From positions 186,001-250,000 of the forward strand of contig NZ_JANLNW010000052.1 in the NCBI RefSeq assembly GCF_025465945.1: a DNA stretch of 64,000 bases. Direction: 5' to 3'. Source of the DNA: Pseudomonas sp. 6D_7.1_Bac1 (GTDB lineage Bacteria; Pseudomonadota; Gammaproteobacteria; Pseudomonadales; Pseudomonadaceae). The notes beneath the pieces were generated by a model, which was given only the letters and a program-made list of their open reading frames with translations, did no database searches and was not told the origin of the DNA. Position numbers and translations under genes: made by a program. Below, one piece after another: positions 43,893-51,692 of this stretch. The first letter of the stretch is position 1. Every line of letters begins with the position of its first letter.

Positions 43893-44030
43893 AAAACGCT
43901 AACAGAACATCGATCATATGCGAAAACGCTAATTTTCCTAGGTATGAAAATGTTAACGCTTGATGAAATTTGATAATAAATCTGTGCTTTTAGAAAAAAA
44001 CGCTAACAGACTTCAGGGTAGTCGCTAACG
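43893..44030. promoter_or_regulatory. CGCTAAC repeat array upstream of the Fic gene
   Basis: AAAACGCTAACAGA occurs twice exactly (43893-43906 and 43997-44010), with shorter copies AAAACGCTAA (43923), CGCTAACG (44023) and an opposed form GTTAACGCT (about 43952). They lie within 170 bp upstream of the Fic start in A+T-rich sequence. They are likely binding sites for a regulator, possibly the Fic protein's own winged helix. Confidence 0.55.
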
Positions 44031-44117
44031 CCCCGAGAGCACTTACTCATCGATAAGCGGACAACGGACGAAAGTGGGGGATGCCTCAGAGCCCGATTCC
44101 ACCAAACCCCGGACACA

Positions 44118-44146
44118 AAAAAACCGGCCATCAAGGCCGGTTTTTT
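44118..44146. terminator. rho-independent terminator-like hairpin
   Basis: AACCGGCC-ATCAA-GGCCGGTT with A7 before and T6 after. No gene on the plus strand clearly ends here; it may insulate the Fic region from the islet or be a leftover. Confidence 0.75.
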
Positions 44147-44194
44147 CTTTACCTGCATCCCCCGTCTAAAAATGACATGAGACTGAAATCTGAT

Positions 44195-44242
44195 TGGAGC
44201 GGGTGAAGGGAATCGAACCCTCGTTATCAGCTTGGGAAGCTG
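44195..44242. repeat. 48-bp copy of the tRNA-Gly 3' end (distal att site)
   Basis: Identical over 48 bp to 48479-48526, the 3' two-thirds of tRNA-Gly(CCC) from the anticodon arm to CCA. Direct repeats like this bound elements that integrate into the 3' end of a tRNA gene. The unit between them is 4,284 bp. Confidence 0.88.
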
Positions 44243-44384
44243 CTAGAGGGCTGCTTCCGCCAACAGCTGCCGTTCGTGAGGACCGTCGTCGGCCATGAAC
44301 CGTTAAGCAAGCATTTTTAGGGAATCGGCATATCACCGAGCTATGCTATCGCTTTGTTTAAGACCCTTCGCCAAGGACTCATGG

Positions 44385-45581
44385 ATGGCCAATGATATCC
44401 CTCACAGCGCCGACGATATTCCTGCATTTAAGGAACAACTTCAAAGGTGCCTTGAAGGCTTCTCCAGCGAGTGGTCAGACTCTCGCGACAACGACCTTAT
44501 GCAGCGTACGCGGCTCGCTCGGAAGGATTTTCCCGTTCCTGAACTTCTTCTATTCGCACTGAGGAACGGATTGGGCTGGAGGTGGATGGGCCATGGCGAG
44601 AAAGTCAGATGGACGGTGATTGGCCAGGTTGGCGGAGAGCCAATTGCATTCGAGCTGCAGAAGTTCGGCCTTAGGATGTTAAGGCCTGCTGGAGAGCATG
44701 CCTTCGATGACCAACGTGTGATTGGCCAATTGAGGGGCGCGATCCAGATTACTGAAAAGTTTTTGAAGCCTCTAACGGAACACCAGATTCAGCATGGGGA
44801 GCTGGTGATCGCCAATCGTTTTGGAGAATTTTCTTCCCGGTATCTCTTTTTCCGTGAAAAGGCGGATGTTGCATTTCGCCAGGCGAAGCGGAAGCGAAGA
44901 CAGCCAAAAAACCGGCCAGAGGCGAATGGGATTGAAGGTCTGGGCAGCATGCTTTGTGCCGTTCTCAATCATGGAATGAAGCAAAAACAAGAGGGATTCT
45001 TTTACTCAGTCGCCATGGTTGATTGCTACTTCAGCGCAATTGAGCATCGCCTAGCTCTCCTTAGAGCCTTTACGGGAGAGCCGATGTCGGAGGGTGGTTT
45101 CCGAGAGTTCATATCCATGAGCTGGGATAAGAAGCTCGCCGAGATTCTGGGCCAAAAACAGTCTAATAAGATCCGCGAAACGATCCGCGATTTGCGTAGG
45201 ATTAAGGAACGCATTCGCAATCCCTTTGCCCACGGGGGCTTTGAGAACGACAAGGGGGCACTCCAAGTTTTCATACCCACCGTAGGTATGCTCCCAGCTA
45301 ATTTCACAAAGTACGGCGAGAGCGCCCGCTTCTCGCTTTTTCCTGTTGAGGATCAAGACCATGCGGAATGCTGCAACACTTTTGACGAGGTGGATAAACT
45401 TTTATCCTCAGACCATTTAGCCGGTCCCCACCGCATTCTAGAAGCGGGCGTCGATCCTTGCTATGACCGCAAATCATTATCGCTGTACCTTACGACCATT
45501 TCCGGGGGGGACGATAGCATTGAGGCGTTCATAGAGTATTGGGGTCACATCTATGAGCGAGAAGCCAACATGGATTATTAG
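44385..45581 (+). CDS. HEPN-like protein (candidate RNase)
   Basis: A 398-residue protein of no family I can name with certainty. Around residues 200-285 it is helical with CAVLNHGMKQKQEGFFYSVA, YFSAIEHRLALLRAFTG, and IRDLRRIKERIRNPFAHGGF; the last holds R-x4-H (RNPFAH, residues about 277-282), the signature of HEPN RNases. The N-terminal half is soluble and basic. The start at 44385 has AAGGA upstream; an earlier ATG at 44343 lacks one. It is the first gene inside the tRNA-Gly islet. Confidence 0.65.
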   Translation: MANDIPHSADDIPAFKEQLQRCLEGFSSEWSDSRDNDLMQRTRLARKDFPVPELLLFALRNGLGWRWMGHGEKVRWTVIGQVGGEPIAFELQKFGLRMLRPAGEHAFDDQRVIGQLRGAIQITEKFLKPLTEHQIQHGELVIANRFGEFSSRYLFFREKADVAFRQAKRKRRQPKNRPEANGIEGLGSMLCAVLNHGMKQKQEGFFYSVAMVDCYFSAIEHRLALLRAFTGEPMSEGGFREFISMSWDKKLAEILGQKQSNKIRETIRDLRRIKERIRNPFAHGGFENDKGALQVFIPTVGMLPANFTKYGESARFSLFPVEDQDHAECCNTFDEVDKLLSSDHLAGPHRILEAGVDPCYDRKSLSLYLTTISGGDDSIEAFIEYWGHIYEREANMDY

Positions 45582-46405
45582 CTGGCCCAAACTCTGCCCA
45601 CTTGAGATAAGCATTCCGAACGAATGCTTTTGGCCGATGGGGCAAGTCCGAGAGGAGGAGTTCTGTCATGACCGAACAAGCCGGCTTAGGGAAAATTTAG
45701 GGCAAATCGAGGGCCGCCATAGGCCGGGATATGCCAATGGTTGACGAGGAATTGCCTGTATTTCATGGCCGGAAGCGGACTAAGGTGAACACAGAATGGG
45801 TTCGAATCCCCCCCCCCGATGTGACTAACCAAATGACTGCCTCTAACCCAATACAGCTGTCGTAATGGGAAAAAAGCAGCTATCTGCGCATTGCTATGAG
45901 GTTTGGCATACCCAGATCAGCAAGGCAACAGATAAGACCGGGATGGATAGTGATAAAGGAAGCAAGAGAAGTCGAAGCTGAGGGGATGTAGCTAAAATCC
46001 TTAAACAAACTGCGAGGTGCTTTAACATTGGCCGGTACCCAAATCAGATTTTGAAGTTGAGTTCCCGGTTGATTCAAAGCTACCCAGAGATCGTTCTGGA
46101 GAAGATGAAGATCTGCCCTTACTCGCCCTTATGAGGTTTGTCGGACTTGCACCTTGGAAGGACATTGATGCTAATTCCAGAATCCCGGTTCCGCAATAGG
46201 TTGCAGGACTGAATTATCCGTAGACCGAGAGTCCCCGCGCGCATCGTAACCTGAGCACCGGGCAAATAACCGATGCTACTTCTAGTCGCAATGAGGGGCG
46301 CAAGCTCTCGGGGGACACAAACCGTCGTTAGATCGCATGGGGCAAACCGTACGCCAACCAATGCCATTTAATGCCAAACGCTCAATTGAGCCGACTTGTC
46401 AAAAA
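45582..46405. other. about 820 bp without a clear gene, with att-like remnants
   Basis: Contains TTAGGG...GGGCCGCCATAGGCC (45686-45724) and, 112 nt on, a T-arm-like GGGTTCGAATCCC (45798-45810) running into a ten-C tract. The same pair with the same 112-nt spacing occurs at 47638-47762. Open frames here lack family features. It looks like debris from earlier integrations. Confidence 0.5.
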
Positions 46406-46443
46406 AAGCCCTACAGCCCTTATCTAACGGGGCTGTAGGGCTT
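46406..46443 (-). terminator. rho-independent terminator of the Panacea operon
   Basis: AAGCCCTACAGCCC / GGGCTGTAGGGCTT, a perfect 14-bp stem with A7 on one side and T6 on the other. On the minus strand it lies 50 bp after the membrane-protein gene. Confidence 0.88.
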
Positions 46444-46494
46444 TTTTGCGTTAATACCCCAACACAATCGGGGTGTGCAGTTACATCGCGGAAT

Positions 46495-46860
46495 TTATTT
46501 TTTTGTGGCAGCACCAAACAAAAAGCTTAACGCTGAGCCAAGAAGGCCGAAAAGGAGCTTGCGGGTATCAGAGATCTCGGGGCTTGGTCCCATGCAAAGT
46601 GTTACGAAAATCATAGTGATGGTGCAGATTGCGATCAGGCCGGCAATATTGCTCGGCGCTGCGCTGGCCCCCCAAAACTTTCCTAACCACCCTAGATTAA
46701 GCTGGGTATGCATGTACTCGTAGTGTTTGCCGCTCTGATCGAAGAAGTCAGACTCTTGTTTTCCGGTCAGTCCTGCCGGAGCAGAGCCTTCAGACTCTGC
46801 TCCGGGGTCAATTACTGCGGACCCAATGTTGGGTAGAACTCCAGATGCTTTTGCGCTCAT
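46495..46860 (-). CDS. small membrane protein, likely toxin partner of the Panacea protein
   Basis: A 121-residue protein with a soluble N-terminal half (GKQESDFFDQSGKHYEYMHT, LNLGWLGKFWGAS) and two membrane helices (IAGLIAICTITMIFVTLC; LLFGLLGSALSFLFGAATKK). Its start overlaps the stop of the Panacea gene by 4 nt (ATGA). Panacea-domain antitoxins are known to pair with varied toxins, including membrane-active ones; by that precedent this is the candidate toxin. The gene order (Panacea first) is also seen in known pairs. Confidence 0.6.
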   Translation of the reverse strand: MSAKASGVLPNIGSAVIDPGAESEGSAPAGLTGKQESDFFDQSGKHYEYMHTQLNLGWLGKFWGASAAPSNIAGLIAICTITMIFVTLCMGPSPEISDTRKLLFGLLGSALSFLFGAATKK

Positions 46861-47402
46861 GCAGTAGTGACCTGTCCTTGGGCTTGAGTCTTTTCAACAG
46901 CTGTTTTGAAATGCGCTGCAATTGAAGAAAAAGGAATATCAACACCTTTCATCCCTGCGCATTTGGTCCATGTTTCATGCCATGGGCTGTCTGCGGAGTG
47001 TGTCATTTCAGAAAGCGCAATTCCTGTATAGCGGCCATAGCTTTTCCAGACATTTTCGAGAAAGGCTCGAACATTGGGATCGGCTGGCGGTGGCACTTCT
47101 CCGAATCCCTGGGAGTCGAAGTCAGTCGCTTTGCCTTTAATTGTTCCAGATCCGAAGCGCTTGAACTCATGATAGAGAGAAGGGATGACGGGCCCATACT
47201 GCCAAGCTTCGACAGGTTCATTGATCAAAGGTTGCTGCGTATAACCCGAATACCAGCCGTGCGCATAGTAGACAAGCTTCTGCAGCTTCATTGGGCTGAT
47301 GGACTGCCCACTCGCAGCAGCGAGGTCTAGGAAAAAGTTGGCGATGGCTTTTGGGCTGAACACGTTAGGATCCTCCAGCGTTACAGTCGATGACGCATCC
47401 AT
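46857..47402 (-). CDS. Panacea (SocA-like) domain protein, candidate antitoxin
   Basis: A 181-residue protein with the Panacea/DUF4065 domain: AIANFFLDLAAASGQSISPM, KLQKLVYYAHGWYSGYTQQP, EPVEAWQYGPVIPSLYHEFK and TGIALSEMTHSADSPWHETW. This domain is a general antitoxin module that can neutralise many unrelated toxins. It is the first gene of an operon with a small membrane protein. A LexA-like box sits 100 bp upstream of the start. Confidence 0.85.
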   Translation of the reverse strand: MDASSTVTLEDPNVFSPKAIANFFLDLAAASGQSISPMKLQKLVYYAHGWYSGYTQQPLINEPVEAWQYGPVIPSLYHEFKRFGSGTIKGKATDFDSQGFGEVPPPADPNVRAFLENVWKSYGRYTGIALSEMTHSADSPWHETWTKCAGMKGVDIPFSSIAAHFKTAVEKTQAQGQVTTA

Positions 47403-47501
47403 GGTGCATGTGACGATCTCACGTTGAACGATCGAAGCATAGCGTCATATGCGGGGCGCCTTTTAGCATACGACAAGGTTTTTAGTAAACAATGATTTTT
47501 G

Positions 47502-47517
47502 CTGTATGTCTATACAG
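47502..47517. promoter_or_regulatory. LexA-like (SOS) box upstream of the Panacea operon
   Basis: CTGTATGTCTATACAG is a perfect 6-4-6 palindrome and matches the LexA consensus CTGT-N8-ACAG with an A+T-rich centre. It lies 100 bp from the Panacea start. It suggests induction of the pair by DNA damage. Confidence 0.6.
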
Positions 47518-47826
47518 TATTGTGTGTGATCTACAAATGTTGCCGTACGGAGTGTCAATTTATGGTCGGAAAGGTGGGTTGCAAGGGCTAGGGGCGGGAA
47601 CATTTATTGGATAGTGCACCTGATATGCGCGAGCACTTTAGGGCAAAACTAGGGCAAATCCGGGGCCGCTATAGACCTACGGAGGCCGCTGGAGATAGGT
47701 CAAACCTCCAGAAATGGCGGCCTGTAGCGGTATGCCATGCATCCCGCTCGGGTTCGAATCCCTATCGTTCAATGCCGTATAAATCGCAGAACAAACCCTA
47801 ACCTACAGGGTATGGCGCAAAGCCAA

Positions 47827-48195
47827 CTACTCGATCATATCGAAATCGTCACGTTTCCTGGGGTCCGTAGTTCCACCTCGGCAGTTTTGGCCGCGCATGG
47901 GCTTTAGTCCTGGAAGAAATACTAGGCCTTCCGCTTCTAAGGCGAACGACAAGGATTGCATCGTGACCTGTCGCAATATCCTCCGTCCTTCTTCAAGGTC
48001 TCTAATCGCCTTAGCTGAAACCCCAGACCGGAATGAGAGTGCCTCTACTGACCAACTCAGCATGGCGCGGGCAGCGGCGCAGTGGGTTGTCGAGAAGGAC
48101 AACGGTAAGTCATCTATTGAAGGGCCGGGTCCCCATTCGATTCCCGCTTCCTTCAGCGCTCTGATCTGCTGCAGGTCGATAATTTTCCCCGCCAT
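47827..48195 (-). CDS. XRE-family helix-turn-helix regulator
   Basis: A 122-residue regulator. The helix-turn-helix lies at about residues 45-95: AARAMLSWSVEALSFRSG, VSAKAIRDLEEGRRILRQVT, followed by ALEAEGLVFLPG. The layout (RAML-W-x-L-x-x-x-SGVS) is that of small Xre regulators common on integrative elements. The start at 48195 (MAGKIIDL) fits better than a longer frame. It is the islet gene nearest the tRNA. Confidence 0.82.
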   Translation of the reverse strand: MAGKIIDLQQIRALKEAGIEWGPGPSIDDLPLSFSTTHCAAARAMLSWSVEALSFRSGVSAKAIRDLEEGRRILRQVTMQSLSFALEAEGLVFLPGLKPMRGQNCRGGTTDPRKRDDFDMIE

Positions 48196-48380
48196 TGCAC
48201 AACCTCTCGAGCACTGTTTATTTGTACAGCAAAGCACGGAGCGCAAGACGATGATAGTGCGTCACGATGAACCTGAACGAGTCGCCGTGGTACGGAATTG
48301 GGGTGGCGTGCAGCTAATGATGTGGTGATCGGCCGGCAGGACGCGGGGATGATTCAGGAAAGGCTGAGGGTCTAGGTGCT

Positions 48381-48442
48381 GGTGTCTGTTCAGTTCATTC
48401 GGAGTCTGCGAAAAACAGAAACAGACACCTTAACAGACACCT
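48381..48442. repeat. possible integrase arm-type sites
   Basis: ACAGACACCT occurs twice in direct orientation (48421-48430, 48433-48442) and once inverted as GGTGTCTGTT (48381-48390), all within 100 bp of the tRNA end. This is the pattern of arm sites bound by tyrosine integrases next to an att core. Confidence 0.45.
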
Positions 48443-48478
48443 AGTTGATGCGGGGAAGGCTGGAGGCCTTGAAAACAG

Positions 48479-48552
48479 TGGAGCGGGTGAAGGGAATCGA
48501 ACCCTCGTTATCAGCTTGGGAAGCTGGAGTAATGCCATTATACGACACCCGC
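48479..48552 (-). tRNA. tRNA-Gly (anticodon CCC)
   Basis: The minus strand folds as a full cloverleaf: acceptor GCGGGTG/CACCCGC, D arm with ATGGC, anticodon arm CAGCT-TCCCAAG-CTG with CCC, T loop GGTTCGATTCC and encoded CCA. Its 3' 48 bp are duplicated at 44195-44242, marking it as the attachment gene of an islet. Confidence 0.95.
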
Positions 48553-48800
48553 TCAGAGCGGCTGACTTTGTACCAGATGTGGCCGGGGATTTGAAGTTTT
48601 TCTTTGGCGGATCTGTGTTTACGTGTTTTTTTGCAGGTTCGGATGGGCAGGGGCATGCCTCGTCGGCAGCTGGGTTCAGCGCTGGCGATGGCGGCGGTAC
48701 ACAGGGTTTGAAACCGTGTTGCGGTCTGTCGCGGGCAAGCCTCGTTTCTACAGGTAGTGCGTGTAGTCAGGCAGACGAGGTTACTCGCGAGGACGCTGTT

Positions 48801-49685
48801 TCAAATGGCCAATGCATGGTGGTCCTGGGTGAAGTGGGAACGCGTTCGGCCTTCATGGTGGGCCGGTTTCAGGAAGCTCATCAGTGCGTGGCGGCTGTCT
48901 CGGCAGGCGGCTTTGTGTTCCATGTCGAGAAAGTGCCCAGTGGCCTGGATGGTGCTGAACGTGCTGTGTTGCACATGGTCGGCGAACAGTCGGGCATCAC
49001 CGGCGGCGGTGTATTCGTCCCATTCACCGTTCATGAACAGTACCGGCACGTCGATTTGCTTGGCGGCCTTGAGGTAGCACAGGCGATCGCTGTTGAGCAC
49101 GTGGCTGATGTGGAAGTGCATCTGCCCGTATTCGTGTTCGGCCAGGGTGCTGACGTGGCGATAGTTGAAGCGTTTGAACAGCGACGGCAGGTGCTTGCCG
49201 ATGGTGTTGTTGACCAGGTGGCCGACACGGTCGCGGTCGAGGTTGCCGAGGTAGTCGACACCACGCTCCAGATAATCGCGCATATGCTCGTTGACCACCG
49301 GCGAGAACGAGCTGATCACAGCTTTCTCGATCCGACGCGGACGCTGCGCGAGAGCGATCATAGTGGCTGCACCACCCCACGAGAACGACATCACGTGTTC
49401 CGCGGCGAAATGGTCGATCAGCTCAAGGAGGATCTGTCCTTCGACTTCCTTGGTGAGCATTTTCTCGTGCCGATTATGGGCTTTTGACCTGCCCGCGTAG
49501 GGCTGGTCGTACAACACTACGTTGAATTGCGGGTGCAGGTTTTTCACGGTTTGTGCAAACGATGCAGTGGTGGCCATCGAGCCGTTGACCAGAATAATGG
49601 TCTTCTCTGCGGCGTCTGCGCGATAGAACTCCGTGTAAACCCGGTACTGACCTTGTATATCCAGCACAGCGATTTCTGGCCTCAT
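48801..49685 (-). CDS. phaG: 3-hydroxyacyl-ACP:CoA/thioesterase-type transacylase PhaG
   Basis: A 294-residue alpha/beta hydrolase almost identical in opening to P. putida PhaG (MRPEIAVLDIQGQYRVY, then TEFYRADAAE). The nucleophile elbow is MSFSWGGAAT near residue 100, with DEYT and GHFLDMEHK supplying acid and histidine. PhaG moves 3-hydroxyacyl groups from fatty acid synthesis to polyhydroxyalkanoate synthesis. It is related to RhlA, but the RhlA partner genes are absent. Confidence 0.93.
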   Translation of the reverse strand: MRPEIAVLDIQGQYRVYTEFYRADAAEKTIILVNGSMATTASFAQTVKNLHPQFNVVLYDQPYAGRSKAHNRHEKMLTKEVEGQILLELIDHFAAEHVMSFSWGGAATMIALAQRPRRIEKAVISSFSPVVNEHMRDYLERGVDYLGNLDRDRVGHLVNNTIGKHLPSLFKRFNYRHVSTLAEHEYGQMHFHISHVLNSDRLCYLKAAKQIDVPVLFMNGEWDEYTAAGDARLFADHVQHSTFSTIQATGHFLDMEHKAACRDSRHALMSFLKPAHHEGRTRSHFTQDHHALAI

Positions 49686-49998
49686 GTCATAAGACTCCTG
49701 GCAAGCGGGTATGCGCGCAATGAGATTGCACGAGCTTTGTGACAGGTAGGCATACGCCTGGAATTTTTAAGGCCCATGTCGATCCGGTGACGGCTGGTCG
49801 ACGGGTATTGTTATAGGCGGGCAATCTGCCGGGAGAAGGCGGAGCCTGAGGCTCACTACCGGCAAAAAAGTTTCTTAGAAGTATGCTGTGACTCGTCGGT
49901 CACATTTTGGCCGACGTCCTGATTCAAGCAGGGGAGGGGCCATCGCGCAAGTGCCGTTAGTAAATTGTTCGACAACTTCTGCTCAGTGGTCGCTTGCC
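49686..49998. other. intergenic region upstream of phaG
   Basis: About 310 bp without a gene. It should hold the phaG promoter on the minus strand and the tail of the rsuA-type gene region. A hairpin-forming GGCCGACG/CGTCGGTCA-like stretch is near 49895; no defined sigma-factor site was recognised. Confidence 0.4.
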
Positions 49999-50691
49999 TC
50001 AGATCAGCTGGATCTCTTTGTCACTCAGTGGGCGATATTCGCCCGGTTTCAATGCGTCATCGAGTTCCAGTGATCCCATTCGCTCTCGGTGCAGACGCAA
50101 GACCTTGTTATCGAAGTGGCCGAACATCCGCTTCACCTGGTGATACCGGCCTTCGACGATGCTCAGCCGCGCACTTTTCGGCCCGAGTACCACCAGCTCA
50201 GCGGGCTGGGTGGTGAGGTCTTCAAAAGCGAAGTACAGGCCTTGGGCGAAGGTCTGTGCGTACTCGTCGGTGATGGGTTGTTCGGTTTCGACGTAGTAGA
50301 CCTTCGGCAGTTTGGTTTGCGGTTGGGTCAGGCGTCGGGACCAGCTGCCGTCATTGGTGATCAGCATTAGCCCGGTGGTGTTGAAGTCCAGTCGGCCAGC
50401 GATGTGCAGATCGTCCTTGTCGGGTTCAAAGATCAGGTCGAGGACGGTCGGGTGCTCCGGGTCGCGAGTGGCACTGACGCAGCCCGGTGGTTTGTGCAGC
50501 ATGAAATAGCGCGGTGGTTTGCCGGCTTGCAGCACTTCATCGTCGCATTCGACACGGCTGAACTCGCGCACGTCGAAATGCGGGTCGCTGACGATCTGCC
50601 CATCGACCTTTATCCGTCGCTCCACCAACAGCAGACGCACCTGTTTACGGTTGAAGCGGGGCAGGTTGCTGAGGAAACGGTCAACGCGCAT
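49999..50691 (-). CDS. rsuA: 16S rRNA pseudouridine synthase (RsuA family)
   Basis: A 230-residue protein with an N-terminal S4 RNA-binding domain (MRVDRFLSNLPRFNRKQVRL, LLVERRIKVDGQ) and a RsuA/RluB-type catalytic domain: MLHKPPGCVSAT, the catalytic aspartate in AGRLDFNTTGLMLITNDG, and EGRYHQVKRMFGHFDNKV. It modifies uridine in 16S rRNA. The start at 50691 matches the S4 domain; an upstream frame to 50778 lacks family sequence. Confidence 0.9.
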   Translation of the reverse strand: MRVDRFLSNLPRFNRKQVRLLLVERRIKVDGQIVSDPHFDVREFSRVECDDEVLQAGKPPRYFMLHKPPGCVSATRDPEHPTVLDLIFEPDKDDLHIAGRLDFNTTGLMLITNDGSWSRRLTQPQTKLPKVYYVETEQPITDEYAQTFAQGLYFAFEDLTTQPAELVVLGPKSARLSIVEGRYHQVKRMFGHFDNKVLRLHRERMGSLELDDALKPGEYRPLSDKEIQLI

Positions 50692-50723
50692 GACGGTCGG
50701 TGGATCGGGAAAGGGGGCGCATG

Positions 50724-50930
50724 CTAGCGGGCTGCTTGCAGCTGCGACTCGACCTGAGCACAGCGCGGGCACAGACATGACTGGTCACGCAGTTCGGCGG
50801 GCAATGCCAGCAGCACCGCCGGGTCGATACTCACGCCGTAGCACCAGCAGGCCTGGTCGGCGGTTCGCGGGTCGGCCAGGCTGCAATCGTTGCGGGTGCC
50901 GCAGGCCGGGCAGAGGTCAGGTTTATTCAT
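50724..50930 (-). CDS. cysteine-rich CWC-family small protein
   Basis: A 68-residue protein with nine cysteines in CPACG, DC, ACWCYG and SCLCPRC patterns, typical of the cysteine-rich CWC (PF14375) family, which probably binds zinc. It sits 32 nt upstream of the rsuA-type gene and may be cotranscribed with it. Confidence 0.85.
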   Translation of the reverse strand: MNKPDLCPACGTRNDCSLADPRTADQACWCYGVSIDPAVLLALPAELRDQSCLCPRCAQVESQLQAAR

Positions 50931-51173
50931 GGCTGGAGTGGGGCATTTCTGTGCGGGTTCGGTTACGGCCGATTGGTCCGGCACGGTACATTGTCTGGTC
51001 GGCGCATGACAACAGGCTGTGCAGGGTAGGCGGGCTGGCCGCCGATCTGAAGGTTTGCGCGGCGAGGCACTTGGCGGTTGTTTCAGAGTCTTAATAGGTG
51101 TCAGCCACTCAGTGTTGCGACTGACGCCGACCAGTGTTGCTGGTCTGTGCTGCCTGCGGTCCAGGAGGCCGCC

Positions 51174-51443
51174 ATGTATCGTCGAGTCTTGCTTGGTGCG
51201 TTGCTGGGTTTGAGTCTTTCAGCCTGTTATTACTATGTCGATCCCGGCTATTACGGTCCTGCGGTGTATGCAACTCCGGCGCCGTATTACTACGGAGGTT
51301 ACTACGGCGGTTATTATGCGCCTTACTACTGTTGTGGTTTCTACTATGGCCCCCGCTATTACTACGGTGGTTACCGCGGTTATCACTACGGTGGTTATGG
51401 GGGGCGCTATCACGGTGGTGGCGGCTATCACGGGCATCACTGA
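51174..51443 (+). CDS. Tyr/Gly-rich small lipoprotein 1
   Basis: An 89-residue lipoprotein: leader MYRRVLLGALLGLSLSAC with the lipobox LSAC, then a mature part of about 70 residues in which tyrosine and glycine dominate, in runs such as YYYGGYYGGYYAP and GYRGYHYGGYGGRYHGG. AGGAGGCCGCC precedes the ATG. A second gene of the same design follows, and the two share their 5' leader sequence. Confidence 0.82.
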   Translation: MYRRVLLGALLGLSLSACYYYVDPGYYGPAVYATPAPYYYGGYYGGYYAPYYCCGFYYGPRYYYGGYRGYHYGGYGGRYHGGGGYHGHH

Positions 51444-51692
51444 AACGTGGCGAGTCTAGCCGGCTTGATCGTGTTGTTAGCTTCTACACTGCGCGGCGCT
51501 TTCTGGTGAAGGATGCGCCGTTTTTTGTGCTGACTGACCAGCGATCAAGAAGCGTTATCTCTTACTCATTTCAATGTGTTAGCGAGTCGCACCAGATTCC
51601 GATTTTACTGTCAGATATTTCGTCAGCCAGATCAATTGGCTGCCGCCGACCAGCGTCGCTGGTGTGGCTCTTTCGCGGTCCAGGAGGCCGCC

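Noticed and set aside
45580..45830. A possible tRNA gene around the GGGTTCGAATCCC T-arm
   Set aside because: No acceptor, D or anticodon arm pairs upstream at the right distance; only the T-arm-like sequence is present. The same is true at 47750.
46119..46367. An 82-codon minus-strand frame in the islet gap
   Set aside because: No ribosome binding site, no family features, unusual residue mix; left as non-coding.
48516..49487. A long open frame on the plus strand across phaG
   Set aside because: It is the antisense of phaG, has no family motifs and no ribosome binding site, and high-G+C DNA commonly gives such frames.
48801..49685. The PhaG protein as RhlA (rhamnolipid precursor synthase)
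   Set aside because: The opening sequence and length match PhaG, and no rhlB or rhlR genes are nearby.
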